Source of the DNA: Nigrospora sphaerica
Taxonomy: Eukaryota > Ascomycota > Sordariomycetes > Amphisphaeriales > Apiosporaceae
Direction: 5' to 3'
Assembly (NCBI GenBank): GCA_018287875.1
Contig: JAGVVL010000022.1
Span: forward strand, 1,178,001-1,242,000
DNA length: 64,000 nt
The notes below the pieces were generated by a model that saw only the letters and a list, made by a program, of their open reading frames with translations, was not told the origin of the DNA and ran no database searches. Position numbers and translations under genes: made by a program. Below, piece after piece: positions 1-11,103 of this stretch. Numbering within the stretch: the stretch's first letter is position 1; each line of letters begins with the position of its first letter.

Positions 1-49
1 GTCTCTATCTACTCTTACAAGGCCTCGTCGAGCGCGCCGTCGCGCGTCG

Positions 50-2604
50 CTACAAATGGTTCCACCACCGCTCCGTGGTGACGACGAACTCGGCCGTCTG
101 GTCGCCCACGCGGACGCCGTATGTGCCGGCGGCGCGGTGCCACGCGCGGCGCGCCTCGTCCCAGTAGCTGCAGGCCATGTCCAGGTCCACCTCGAGAGTG
201 ACGGTGCGCTCCTCGCCGGGCGCCATCTCGGGAACCTTGGTGAAGGCCTGAAGCTCCTTCGCGGGGCGCCAGACGCCACCCGCTACGGCCGGCGGCGCGA
301 CGTACAGCTGCACGACCTCGCGCCCGGCCACGGCGCCCGCGTTGCGCAGCCGCACTTCGCACGCCAGGGTGCCGCCCGGCGTCGCCGTCTCGTCGGCGCG
401 CGCGGCGAGGCCGCCGTACGCCCAGGCCGTGTACGAGAGGCCGAAGCCGAAGGGCCAGCGGACGCGGCCGGCGCGGCCGGCGGCGCGGTAGCCGACACCG
501 ACGCCCTCGGCGTAGGACACAGCCACGCTGCCGTCCGCGAGCCGGCGCGGCGGGAAGTTGTCGCTGCTCGGCGCGTCCGCCAGCGTGTCGAACCACGTGG
601 TGGCGAGCCGGCCGCTGGGGCAGGCGCGGCCGGCGAGCAGGTCGACGGCGGCGCGGGCGCCCTCCTGGCCGGGGAAGTGGGCGAGCAGGACGGCGTCGAC
701 GACGTCAGCGACGGCGCTCACGTCGAACGGGCAGCCGCAGTGCAGGACGAGCACTGTGGCTTTGGAGGCCGCGGCCACGGCCTGGACCAGCCGCGCCTGG
801 TTGTCAGGCAGGCGGATGTCCTCAAGGTCGAAGCCCTCGGACTCGTACTGCGCGTTGCGGCCGGCGTAGATGACGCTGACGTCGGCGCCGCGCGCGACGC
901 GCACCGCCTCGGCAATCTGCTCCGCCTCGTCCTCGGCCTCTTCGAACAGGAGGGCGGCGGCGTACGGCGTGGGCTCGCCGACGGTGAGGGCATCGGGCCC
1001 CTGCATAACGAGCTCGACGGCATAGCCCGTGCCGGCCTCCATGGCAACCTCCGCCCGCGTCTCGAGGATGGCATGGTTGAAAAGGAACTGTTCCGTCGTG
1101 ACGGCGGGCGCCGGCCCCGCGGCCACCTGCCGCCCGTCGACGGCCAGGGTGAAGGCGCCCGTGCAGCGCGCGGCTAGGATGTGGCGGCCCGTCGTTGTGG
1201 GGGTGAGCAACGTCGAGATCCGCACGAACGACCCGGGCACCTTTAGGCCCGGCTTGAACTCGCCCAGCATCCAGACCTTGGGGTCCTCCTGGTGCTCCTC
1301 CAGGACGGCCGCGTCAGGCGCGTCGTTGTTGAAGAAGGCGACGTCGGCGCCCGGCCGGCCGTCGCAGGCACGAAGCTTCTCGAGGGGCGGAGGCGGGATG
1401 AGGCGCCGCGTGCGCACGCCGGGAGTGTACGCGACGTCGTCACCAAAGGTCTCGCGGAAGGCGTCGAGCGGGGAGTGGCGGTACTGCGGAGTGCAGGACG
1501 CGCTGCCGCCGCCGGTGATGACGGGGTCGCGCGCGAACTCACCCACGAGGGCGACGCGGGCGCCTGAATTAAGCGGCAGGACCCCTCGCTCGTTCTTAAG
1601 CAGGACCATGCCGCCGCGGGCGATCTCGCGGGCCAGCTCGTTGGCCTCGGGGCTGATATCGGAGCGCTCGGGCGCCGTCCCGTGACAGGCGCGCGTGCGG
1701 TCGCGCAGCTCCAGCATCTTGAGGACGCGGGCGTCGATCCGGCCTCAGAGATCTCGCCGGTTTTCATGCTGGCGACGAGGCGCGGGCCCCGGAAGACGGG
1801 CAGCGGCATCGTCATGTCCGACTGGTTCGCCGTGCACGACACGGTGGGCCCCATCCGGGCCGGCCTCGACCTCGAGAAGCCCCAGTCGCCGCGCAGGACG
1901 TCCTGGACCAGCTGGCCGTGCGCGCTGCAGAAGGTGCCGTCGACCTTGTTGTACCTGACCGTCCGCGGGTTAGCGGGGCACCGGGCGCCGAGGCTGGGGG
2001 GGACGGTGGGGTGTCTTACGCGGACATGATGCCTTCGGGGTCGCAGGCGCGCAGAAGGTGCTGCCAGGCGGCGAGGTAGATCTCGCGCAGCGTGAGGCCG
2101 TCGACGCGCTCGCGCACGTCGTAGAAGTGGCGCAGCACCTCGGCGTCGTTAGCGACGAAGTGCTTGGGGCAGGAGCCGAGGCCGCCGGCCTGGACGCCGT
2201 TCACGATGGCGGCGGCGAGCTGGCCCGACAGCAGCGGGTCTTCGGAGAAGCACTCGAAGTTGCGGCCGCCGCGCGGGTCGCGGTGCAGGTTGATGGTCGG
2301 GCCCAGCACAACCTGGGCGCTCTTGAGGCGGGCCTGGCGGGCCAGCTCGCCGCCGAGCCGGCCCAGCAGCGCCGCATCCCAGGTCGCGCCGTAGCACTTG
2401 GTGTTGGGGAAAGCGGCTGTCGGCAGGCTGGCATCGAAGCCCGTGGGCCGGATACCGTTGACCGAGTCGGCGACGCGCAGCGCCGGGATACCCAGCCGCT
2501 CCACGCCCGCGGCGTGCGAAGTCGCGTCCCGACAGCAGCGTCACCTTCTCCTCAAGTGTCAGCTGCGGCAGCAGGCTCACAAAGCTGGCGGTGGGTGAGG
2601 CCAT
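50..2604 (-). pseudogene. GH3 beta-glucosidase, broken by frameshifts and a micro-inversion
   Basis: Glycoside hydrolase family 3 enzymes release terminal beta-D-glucose from glycosides. On the minus strand the N-terminal part reads LTLEEKVTLLSGRDF, then LGIPALRVADSVNGIR, CPKHFVANDAE and TLREIYLAAWQHLLR, all typical of the GH3 TIM barrel. A GTAAGA...CAG intron lies at 1955-2019. The C-terminal 555 codons hold the alpha/beta domain (GGMVLLKNERGVLPLN), a PA14-like insert and a fibronectin III-like end (REVVQLYVAPP). Start chosen at MASPTASF. Frame breaks occur near 2521 (after SGRDF) and near 1735 (before IDARVLKMLELRD). The stretch carrying the nucleophile motif MSDW lies on the opposite strand at 1801-1876. 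As written, no active enzyme can be made. Either this is a true pseudogene or the assembly is wrong. It flanks the catabolic cluster, where a glucosidase would fit. Confidence 0.88.
1801..1876 (+). other. 76-bp micro-inversion carrying the GH3 nucleophile motif
   Basis: Plus-strand reading gives GIVMSDWFAVHDTVGP followed by IRAGLDLE, which is the GH3 catalytic Asp region, while every flanking piece of the enzyme (YNKVDGTFCSAHGQ..LRGDWGF on one side, PVFRGPRLVASMKTGEIS on the other) is on the minus strand. Flipping 1801-1876 puts the three pieces in one frame. The breakpoints lie next to short near-complementary stretches (GAAGACGGG and AAGCCCCAGTC). Confidence 0.8.
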
Positions 2605-2719
2605 GGCGAATGAAAGGGAGCTGTTGGGGGGTGTTTGTGACGATGGCGAGTCGTTGCCGACTGGCCCGCCGCTCATTCATACGACCGAGTGATACTGCGG
2701 CAATATACGCTTTCTTCCT

Positions 2720-3149
2720 TTTTAAGCGTAGGGTCCCGGGCTTCGACAGCCCCTGGTGCGTCTGCGGTCAGGGCAGGGAGACCGTCCGGCATATCCTCGT
2801 TTTCTGCCCACGGGAAAGAGAAGACGAGAGCATCTCGTCCAAGCTTTAGGAGGACCGATAGACACGGACAGGATGCTCGACACCCCAGGAAAAGCAGGAA
2901 TTATCGCGAGATGGCTACTCCGCTCCGGAAGGCTGGACATGTTCCAGCTGGCGAATCAACTCATCAGCTAGGAAGCGGGCGCGCTGAGCCCGATCTCGGT
3001 ATGGCAGGTCAAAGTGCAGATAGAAGCGGTGCGACGCAGCGGAACCTAGGTTTTTCACCCGGCCGGACGTCAGCCCGGAACGGTTTTCCTAGGCCAAGAT
3101 GCGCAGGGGGTCCTCATGGCCTAGATAGGTCGCTAGGTGTAAGAACAAT
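2720..3149 (+). mobile_element. 5'-truncated Tad-like LINE insertion (3' end of ORF2 plus 3' UTR)
   Basis: The start encodes the end of a non-LTR ORF2: FKRRVPGFDSPWCVCGQG and ETVRHILVFCP form the Cys/His knuckle usual at the C-terminus of fungal LINEs. The last 105 bp (CCTAGGTTTTTCACCCGG to GGTCGCTAGGTGTAAGAA plus an AAT-type tail) recur at 44631-44741, and the terminal part at 18279-18325. The insert is bounded by a target-site duplication AATATACGCTTT(C)TTCCT at 2702-2719 and 3150-3168 (one-base difference). It lies about 115 bp upstream of the GH3 start codon, so it may have affected that promoter. Confidence 0.85.
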
Positions 3150-3168
3150 AATATACGCTTTCCTTCCT

Positions 3169-3821
3169 ATCACTATACACACGACGAGCCCTGGCCGGCG
3201 GAAAGGGAGCATGTGGCCGGGGCTACATCACCCTTAGTCAGTCCCGCCTTCTTCTGAGCAACCGTCCCGTGCTTTCCGTCCGGCCGACGGGTAGACGTAC
3301 CGCTTCCGAGGCCGGGAATCACGCAGAGAGGCGTTACGCGCCAGAGCGGCATTCCCCGCCGACTCGGGATTTCCGAGGGGCGGGGCAACGGAAGTGGGGC
3401 GGAAAAGCCCTCCCGGTAGCAAGCGAGCGGTGGGGTCCCTCCCGTGACCTGCATGGGCATCGACGGAACCGGCGATGCTGGTTGTAAGTTCCAAGGCAAT
3501 TCATTCCCATTATGGGAGGCGATGGCACGCGAGTCGCCTATGATTGGTCGAGAGCTTTACGGGGTTATGTAAGCGATGCACAGCAGATTAGAAAGAAGCC
3601 TCAGATGCCCGTGGCTTGCTTGCCGACGATGCGATTAAGGTTCCACGGCATAGAGGGCTACGAATGCTGGCTGGCTGGTCGGCCGACTGGGCCTTCATCA
3701 GGGGAACTTTGGAGGATAGTACGATGGACTCTCATTACACTGCCTTGCAATAACCGTGACCATTGTCGATACATCAGGTCTCTTCCTTCCGAGGCGCGCG
3801 CGTCCGCAGTGCGCGAGGCTC
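3169..3821. other. Intergenic, no feature recognised
   Basis: Both strands were read. The ORFs here overlap each other in several frames, resemble nothing known and show no domain motif. It separates the LINE fragment from the 3' end of the DUF3500 gene. Confidence 0.5.
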
Positions 3822-5114
3822 TCATTCCCGCTTCTCTTCCCCACCCGTCCACACGAAGTCCTGCTCCCGCCCCTCGACCAGCGGCCGCAGGGCCATGCCG
3901 TAGTCGCCGCCGTTGGGGGTGCGCAGCAGCGTGTGGATGTGGAAGCGGGCGGGCTCGGCGTTGGTGAGGAAGACGCCCGAGTGGTGGTCGAACTCGGCGA
4001 TAACCACGGGACTCTGGATCCGGTAGTAGAAGGCGTCCTTCTCCCCGCTGCCGCCGATCCAGCAGAAGTACGTCTCGGCGTAGTGCGCCCGCGCCTGAGC
4101 GAGCCGCAGCTCCCGCGCCCGTGCCGGCAGGTAGAGCAGGTACTGCGCCAGGATGGCGCCGACGAGCGCCTGTTGCTCCGCCCCCATCTCGCTGACGCGC
4201 ACGCCCTCGTACGGCACCACGCGGTTGTCGCGGTACGCGCCGCAGAGATGGCGCTGGTCGTCGTGGTTCCAGCGGCCCAGCGGCATAGCCGGGTCGCGGA
4301 GCTGCTCGTACACCCGGGCGCGGTCTCGGAGCGGCGACGGCAGGGCCTGCATCAGCTCGAGCCCGAGCCGCTCCTCCTCGTATAGGATGCGCGTGCCGGC
4401 GTGCGGGTCGCTCGGGTCGTCGATCACGTTCGGCTCGGCGCCCGTGAACCAGGGCGAGAGAACCATCTGGTTACGCACTAGCAGCACGTTAAGGCATAGG
4501 TGGTGGCCGTAAAACGAAAACCCCCATGGGTGCTCGGCCGACGGCGTCCCGAACAGCACCAGGTTGTAGGAGAACTCGTTACAGACGCGTGGGGCGCCGA
4601 CGAGCCGGCCCAGGAAGCCGTTAATACGCATGGCGCCCAGGGCTTTTTCGTAGCCCTCGGGCGAGAGGGTGCGCCGCAGCAGCTCGAGGGCGGCGTCGCG
4701 CACGTCGTCGGCGACTTCATCGAGCCGGATGCCCTTATCGCTCAGCAGGAACTCGGGGTTGGACCAGGAGCGCCACTCGGGTGAGTCGACATGATAACGG
4801 ATCCTGTCCTCCTGGCGCGCGTCCAGCCGCGTCAGCAGCGCCTCGGCGGCGGCGGCGACGTCCGCCACGGGCACGCTCTCGTCCTGGAGCGCGAAGAGGC
4901 CCGGCCGCACGACGCCGTCGCTCGTGATGCCGCGGAAAGGCTCGGCGAACAGCCGCCGCCAGTGTTCCCAGAGGGCGTGCAGCCACGGCGGTTGCTTGGT
5001 CTGTTGGAAGGCCGCCGCGTACGCGTGCGCGTCCTGCTGCTGCATCGTCGTGAAGCGCGCATTGCTCAGGTCGGGCAGGAACTGGCGGAAGCCGGCCTGC
5101 TCTTCTTCTGCCAT
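3822..5114 (-). CDS. DUF3500 family protein
   Basis: Single-exon gene of 430 residues starting at MAEEEQAGFRQFLPDL; the open frame extends upstream, but that part is low-complexity promoter-like sequence. The body matches the DUF3500 pattern as I know it: NGFLGRLVGAPRVCNEFSYN, WGFSFYGHHLCLNVL, YYRIQSPVVIAEFDHHSGVF and RFHIHTLLRTPNGGDYG near the C-terminus. The many conserved His residues (GHHLCLN, DHH, HIH) suggest a metal-binding or hydrolytic role, but the biochemical function of the family is not established. No signal peptide or membrane segment is visible. It is divergently paired with the FAH-family gene across about 460 bp, which suggests co-regulation within the catabolic cluster. Intact. 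Confidence 0.85.
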   Translation of the reverse strand: MAEEEQAGFRQFLPDLSNARFTTMQQQDAHAYAAAFQQTKQPPWLHALWEHWRRLFAEPFRGITSDGVVRPGLFALQDESVPVADVAAAAEALLTRLDARQEDRIRYHVDSPEWRSWSNPEFLLSDKGIRLDEVADDVRDAALELLRRTLSPEGYEKALGAMRINGFLGRLVGAPRVCNEFSYNLVLFGTPSAEHPWGFSFYGHHLCLNVLLVRNQMVLSPWFTGAEPNVIDDPSDPHAGTRILYEEERLGLELMQALPSPLRDRARVYEQLRDPAMPLGRWNHDDQRHLCGAYRDNRVVPYEGVRVSEMGAEQQALVGAILAQYLLYLPARARELRLAQARAHYAETYFCWIGGSGEKDAFYYRIQSPVVIAEFDHHSGVFLTNAEPARFHIHTLLRTPNGGDYGMALRPLVEGREQDFVWTGGEEKRE

Positions 5115-5575
5115 GGCGTGGTTTGTGTAAGCGGTGTGTGTAGCTGTGTAGCGTGCGCAGTGCGTAGCGCGTGCGATTGTGCGGTGCGAGTACAAGTGTG
5201 GGGGTTCTGTACGTTTACATGTGGAATAGATGACCCGAAGTAGCTCTTTCGCCCCTCAGCAAGTACTTCCTCAGCCCCCGCCCCCGTACTTGTAGAACAG
5301 GTGCTCATGAGCTACCGAGTGGAATCTCTGTGCGGAGGAATCGCCATCGGAAGGGGGGCCCACGAATTGTCACCCCGGGTCTTCCGCCCCCCCCGGCCCG
5401 GCCACGCCAAGCCGAGATTGGCTTTCCCTCTTTCCGCTTCTTTACGCGCACGCAACCCTGCATGGTGGTTCAGATCGAACGATTATATGTCGGCTCACGT
5501 GGGACTATAAATTCGGCATTACAACCACCCCGTCTGAGACCCAGACCGTCCACCCAGAGACGGTCCCTGTCCTTC
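5115..5575. promoter_or_regulatory. Divergent promoter region, DUF3500 / FAH
   Basis: About 460 bp between two start codons on opposite strands. No specific operator was identified. Placement alone suggests that the two genes can be switched together. Confidence 0.45.
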
Positions 5576-6831
5576 ATGAGTACCGCCTTTGCCCGCGCCC
5601 GCGCCAGAATGTCGCTGCCTTCATTTACGCGTGCGTGGTCCCTGTCCCCCGACGCGACGCACGCGCCCAAACTAACCCGTGGCGGACCCGTAGGTTTCGT
5701 TCGCTTCGCGCCCAAGTCGGACCCGGCCCGCATTTGCATCGGCGAGCCTGAGTCCGACACGGTTGACGTCGGCCTCGCCCTGCGGCGGGGCGAGCCCCTC
5801 TCGGCCTTCGTCTGGTCTGGCGCCTCAGTGCTCAGCCCCGGCGTCCGCACCAATCGCCGCGAGGCCGTCGACCGCGTCCTGTCGCCCCTAGCCGCCGAGG
5901 AGGTTGGCACCATCCGCTGCATCGGGTTGAACGTGAGTCCGCTCCCGCGAAAGAGCCGTCCCCGAAGTGGGCTAACCACAGGGCAGTACGTGCAGCACGC
6001 CCGAGAGCTGAGCCTTGACCTGCCTGCCGTGCCGACCGTGTTCTTGTACATTCTTACGCGCCCCTCCTCTCCATCTCGGTGGTGGTGCCCTTCGCTGACA
6101 GTCGACACCCATGGCCAGGAAGCCCAGCACGGCCCTGGCGGACCCGTGGCCGGCACCGACGGTGCTGCCGGCGCTAACGCGAGCGACCGACACGGGCGAC
6201 TACGAGTCTGAGCTGGCCGTGGTGCTGGGGCGGCCATGCAAAAACGTGGCGGCGGCTGACGCACTCGACTACGTGCTGGGCTACACAGCCTGTAATGACG
6301 TGTCGAGCCGCGCGAGTCAGTTCGCCCAGACGCAGTGGTGCTTCTCCAAGGGCTTTGATGGTTCCTGCCCTCTGGGTGCGTGGCCCTCCCCGATTCCCCT
6401 CTCCCGTCGGGAGGGTGGGATTCCCGCTTGGCAAGGACGTGGATTGACAGAAGAGAACCCCCAGGCCCGACCCTTGTGTCCACCTCTCAAATCCCCGACC
6501 CGACGGCCCTGCGCATCCGCGGGAGCAAGAACGGCGAGGTCTTGCAGGACTGCACTACCGAGTAAGTAGGCGGTCTGCCACATGGCCATAGAACCAATCA
6601 CAATGCTAATAGGGGCGCCGCAGCGATCTCATCTTCGGCATCGGCAAGCTCATCAGTTTCCTCTCGCAGGGCACCACGCTGCCAGCCGGCACCGTCATCA
6701 TCACGGGCACGCCGGCGGGCGTGGGCACGAGCCGCACGCCAAAAGTCACGCTGCGGGAGGGCGACGAGTTCACCGTCGAGATCCAGCCGCATATCGGGAC
6801 CCTCGTCAACGTGTTCGAGAACGAAAAGTAG
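5576..6831 (+). CDS. Fumarylacetoacetate hydrolase (FAH) family protein
   Basis: Five exons, approximately 5576-5932, 5987-6045, 6119-6375, 6465-6561 and 6624-6831, each with GT-AG ends that keep frame. FAH-family enzymes hydrolyse, isomerise or decarboxylate beta-diketo acids from aromatic ring cleavage, using a divalent metal. Motifs: IGLNYVQHARE, KPSTALADPW, DYESELAVVLGRPCKN (acidic metal ligands), GYTACNDVSSR, QWCFSKGFDGSCPLGP and IITGTPAGVG near the end. This is the cytosolic family architecture with no transit signal evident. The start may be MSTAFARARAR (5576) or MSLPSFTRAW (5609). It ends 30 bp before the convergent regulator gene. In context it probably handles a ring-cleavage product, but family members differ in substrate, so this is inference. 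Confidence 0.9.
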
Positions 6832-6860
6832 GAACGGGGGCCCGAGCCTCCTCAGAGGGC

Positions 6861-9459
6861 CTACGGGAACAGGTGGTCCGCCTCGAAGTTGCCCAGCTGC
6901 AGCATGGCGTCGAGGTCCATGTCGACGCCCTCGAGGAGCCCCAGCGGGCCCCAGCAGGGACCCGCGTAGGCGGCGGTGGCAGCTTCATCGGCGGCAGCGG
7001 CGGCCCGGGGAAGCGGGGGCTCGCCCTCAGGGTGGTGGTACGCAGGGAGCGGCATCGTGGCGGCAGCCCAGCGCTGCTCGAGGCCCTCGACGGCGCGGCG
7101 TAGCATGCGGGCGGCCTCGAGGGCGACGACGCACTCGTCCATGATCTCGAGGATCTCGACGGCCATGTGCACGAGCCGGGCGAGGGGAGCCCGCGGGGAG
7201 CCCCGCATCTGCAGCCTCCTGGCGGAGGTAGAGGAGGACGACGGAGGCGGAGAAGACGGTGTAGGTCGTGTTGTAGAACCTGCGGGGGGGGCACGAGTTA
7301 GCGCCCCTCACAAGCGGCTTTCTAAATAGACTTACCAGGTTTGGAAGAAGTCGCTGTTCTCGTAGGTCTGGTAGATGATGCGAATGGTCTGCTCGGCCGA
7401 GTCGAGGCCCCGCTGGACGCTCTCCTCGCAGCCGGGGAGGGCACGGCGCTCGCGGGCCGTGGTGCGCGGCAGCAGGGCGCCGAAGAGGAGGACGCGCAGG
7501 TTGTGGTAGCGGAGGTGGAGGACGAGACGCTGGCGCTTGGCCCAGGGTGGGCCGTGGGCGGCGCGCAGGGTGGACGACGTCGACGCGTGCGATGGCAGGA
7601 CGGGCGGCCGGATGGCCGCGGGAGCCGTTCGATCCAGGCGTCGAGATCGCGCCCGATAGGGTCCGCCAGCGCTGCGGCATCCGCCACGGCCGGCTCGGCA
7701 AAGTAGATGCGCTGGCAGATGGTCCGCGTGATGCGTGATAGGTCCACCATGCAGGCGATAATGGCGCAGTGCGGCGGGTCGAGGAGCTGCGGGTCGACGG
7801 CGCTGCCGTCTTGCATCTCACTGGAAATCAAGGAAAGCGCCGGTTATGGTACATGTCGGCGCCCAGGGTCTCGGGGCGGCCCATCGAGAAGGACATTTCG
7901 CTGTACCTTGTTAGCTTCCGGCAGCAAACAGCCATGTTGATAGCGTCGCACGGGAATAACGTACGTTTCGAGCGAATACAGGCCCCTAGGAATCGATCAG
8001 CAAACGGGGCACGGCCCCACGATGCGAGGACGGCGAGCTTACCACCACGTCCGCGATTCCGCCCGGAGCTGGGCCGGAGCCTTCTTGGTGTTGGGCCCCG
8101 GGTCGCGATTGACGCCCATGGCCAAGGCGGTGCGCACAGCGAGACCGACATACATATACGACACTGAGGAAGGTATTGTCAGCAATGGCCTACCCCGGGC
8201 CACAGGAAAAGGGGGAGGGACACCCACGGTGGGGTTTGAGTTCGTTTTGGCAGACCTTGGCCTGGATGAGCGCGTGTATTGTTAGCCTGGGGCCCGCAGA
8301 GAGGGGATTCAGGGGGCGCCGTGCGTTGTACGTACCATGAGGAAGTAACACTGCACCATGGCGAGGTCCGTGACTAGGCCGAGCCGGTTGCAACAGGCGC
8401 GCGCGAGGTCGAAGAAGCGGCGGCCCCACTGGAGGTTGCCGAGGCCTTCGACGGCCTCGTCGCCGCGGACGCCGACGATGGCGCCGAGGGCCAAGACGCT
8501 GTAGTAGAGGGCGGTGAAGCTGGTAGTGGTGGCCGGGGCTCCGTCGTCGTTTTCCCCGGCCCCGGACCACAGCCGCGCCTCGCAGCTCACGAGGAACTCC
8601 TGCTTGTCCAGAATCGGATGGATGTAGTGCAGCGTCGAGAAGTAGCTCTCGAGGAAACCGCGGCACTGCGGGTAGTGGTGGCGGGCGCCGGGCCACGGCG
8701 GCTGGGCCTCGGGTCGCGCCTCGTCGCGGCGGCTGGCGGTCGCCGTCGGCGTCGTCGTCGAGGGCGTCGTCGGCACCGCCGGGTTATGCAGGCTCGAGAC
8801 GAGATGACCAGCGTCGTCGTCGTCGCCGCCGCCGCCGCCACCTTCGTCGGGGGCCGCGGGTGATCGGTATGCTGCACGTGCGAGAGGAGGGCGACCGAGG
8901 AGGAGCTGCCGTAGAACTCAACGTCGTGCGTGTGCCGGTTCACGCCCGTGACCTCGCGGTCGCGGGCCCGGGCGTGCGGCGACGCGGCGCTGTCGGGGCT
9001 GGGAAGGCCGACGAAGGCGGGGGCTCTCTGGTCCGGGCCGGGCGCGGTGGCGTCCTGGGCCAGGCCGATGAGACGGGGCCCGTCACCCGGGACTGAGGAC
9101 GATGACGGCGGCGGCGGCGGCTGGGACGCTCCCGCCGAGGCCGAGAGGCGCCTCACCTGGTCCTCGAGCTGCTGCACGTACTCGGCGGTGAAGCGGCGGG
9201 CGCCAAGGTCCTGGCCTTGGTACAGGCAGGGCATTTGGCGGTCTGGCCCGAGGAGTCAGCGGAGATGGGGGGTCGGGTGCGGGGATGAGGGAGGGACAGG
9301 AAGGGACGCACGGCGGCAGTACGTGCAGGGGTACGATTCATCGCATTTGTTCTTTTTGGCGCGGCAGACGTCGCAGGCGCGGGCCGCGCGCAGTCGTCGC
9401 GCGCGCGGGCGAGGCGACGACGACGACGACACGCCCGGCGCCGGAAGCGGTCGGTCCAT
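6861..9459 (-). CDS. Zn2Cys6 fungal transcription factor, several frameshifts
   Basis: Exon 1 (9312-9459) encodes CDVCRAKKNKCDESYPCTYC. Splicing to 9242 adds RHRQMPC, giving the exact C-x2-C-x6-C-x5-C-x2-C-x6-C zinc cluster. A coiled-coil linker follows (YVQQLEDQVRRLSAS), then Ser/Pro-rich sequence and the fungal-specific TF domain (FLESYFSTLHYIHPILDKQEF, SYMYVGLAVRTALAMGVNRD, MSFSMGRPETLGADMYHNRR, PPHCAIIACMVDLSRITR). The C-terminal part reads LVHMAVEILEIMDECVV. At least three apparent -1 frame breaks (near 8850, near 7828 and near 7620) sit in C runs, plus one near 7210, so the gene may be intact in reality. Likely the pathway-specific activator of the surrounding catabolic genes; inferred from position only. 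Confidence 0.85.
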
Positions 9460-10045
9460 GGGAAAGCGCAGCGCCGCGTGGGCAATGGGTCGGGGGGAAG
9501 GAGCACAGGCGAGAGGCACCTTGTGAGCAGAAAGTTGCGCGCGGCGAAAAGTCTCGGGGGACAAGATCTACGATGCGGAGGCTAAGGGATGGATCGCCTA
9601 CGGGCCACGGAACGCCTGGTCAAGTTCCGAGCCCCATTGGCTAGGATGCCACTCGGTGCGGGGATGGCTTAGTGCGGTGTAGAACCGACCCAGCGATGGC
9701 GACTGCGGGGAACACGCGTACCTCGGGTGGTAGTGCCCCAACTACTGTAGGATAGGCTGTGCGGGTCCACTTCGGGACCGCACACAGTCCCGTGAGCTAC
9801 ATAGCACTGAACCGAGAGCATACATGCTGGTTACTTCTCATCAGTTTGCACCCTGCACGTAGTCCAAGAAGTACTTGCTGAAGGCTCAAGAGCCGAGGGA
9901 CTGTGCTAGTATGGTATGTATGTTCATGCGGTACGACGGGCTTGAACGCGAAGCGCTGTGCAACTGTCGGCGCCTCCACCATTCTCTCCCCTCCCCTCGC
10001 TATTCTCTCTACCCACTGGCCGGCCTCCCCCATTGGCGGTTCTCT
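9460..10045. other. Intergenic, no feature recognised
   Basis: Upstream of the regulator and downstream of the small minus-strand gene. No coding pattern or RNA gene was recognised. It presumably contains the regulator promoter. Confidence 0.45.
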
Positions 10046-10455
10046 CTACCCCAGCAACTTCGGCACCACCTCAAGGAGGTGCTCGACCACAGCGTCGGGT
10101 CCCTTCTCGACCTGCAGACCGAAGGGAATGGCGTGCAGCTTGATGTCGGGCTTGATGGCGCGGCACGTCTGCTGGATCTCGGCCACGTCGGCCTCCGTCC
10201 ACATGGACGCTGTGAAGAGCACATCGGGCTGGAACTCGCGCACCTTGCTCTCCACCTTGTCTTTGCCTGCCACAGTTCTGGTTAGCACCCGCTCCCCGAC
10301 CGGCCGGCCATCGGTAGCTACGCACTGATGCAGTTCGCCACGTAGTCGATGGCGTAGTCGTCCTTGAGCGCCTCGGCCACGCGCCCGATCAGCACCTGCG
10401 CCCGCTCGGGCGCCGTGTTGACCGTGACGAGCCGGTACACCTTTGGGGGCGCCAT
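10046..10455 (-). CDS. Small protein of unknown function
   Basis: Two exons join in frame: exon 1 reads MAPPKVYRLVTVNTAPERAQ, and a GTGCGT...GGCAG intron then leads to SKDKVESKVREFQPDVLFTA and IKPDIKLHAIPFGLQVEKGP, ending EVVPKLLG. About 110 residues, with no signal peptide, membrane segment or metal motif. The pattern of alternating strands and helices (VYRLVTVNT; PDVLFTASMW; IKLHAIPFGL) resembles a small Rossmann-like or ACT-like fold, but I do not recognise a family. It is divergently transcribed from the FAD monooxygenase. High G+C at third positions and correct splice sites support a real gene. Confidence 0.65.
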
Positions 10456-11103
10456 TTGTCGATTCCCGGGCGTCGGCCGGGCTTGTGTGGCTGTGTCGGA
10501 GATCGTTCGCTATGGTGGCAGCCCGCCCTGTTCTGCGCGCGCTTGTCCTGGTGGTGGTCGTGACTGGGGGGACGCAGGCAGGCCACCAAAGGTGTGTCTC
10601 GTCCGGGGTATATAATTAGCCGACGATGCCTCGCCGTCCTGGCGTGGCGCCAGCCGGCTGGAGAGCCAGAAGGGAAATACTCCTGTCGCCGGAAGTCGTG
10701 CAGGAAGGGCGGGAGCATGTCCTATTGGTCCGGAAAAGCCGGACCCGCCGAGACGGGGGCCTCGGGTTTTCCGGCACTGCCCCCAAGGGCCAATGTGCCG
10801 TGTGGCATTGGATACCGCAGCAGAGAACTCTGGGGTCGAGCTGCGGGGTAGAATCAAGATGGCTATCAACATACAGGTCATGCATGGCATTTGTGTTTGA
10901 GGGGCGGGGGCGCTGTGATTGTTGGGCCATGGGATTTGGGTGAGACGAGGTTGTTATTATCTTGCCTCATTAGCATTGCACCAAGCCCACCCCAGACAGT
11001 ACAACACGCAATTGGCTCCCACCATCGTATGCGATTCTCCCCTCTGCTCCATCGCGAAGGACGCCGCCAAGGAACAAACCCATTCGAGCCACTGTTGCAC
11101 ACC
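10456..11103. promoter_or_regulatory. Divergent promoter region, small protein / FAD monooxygenase
   Basis: About 650 bp between two divergent start codons. A TATA-like GTATATAATTAG lies near 10608. No operator was identified with confidence. Confidence 0.4.

Noticed and set aside
56..1177. 373-codon plus-strand ORF opposite the GH3 gene
   Set aside because: It is an antisense shadow of a GC-rich gene; its composition is Ala/Gly/Arg-rich with no domain, while the minus strand gives clear GH3 motifs.
5470..6483. 337-codon minus-strand ORF over the FAH gene
   Set aside because: Antisense of the exons and introns of a well-supported FAH-family gene; no motif.
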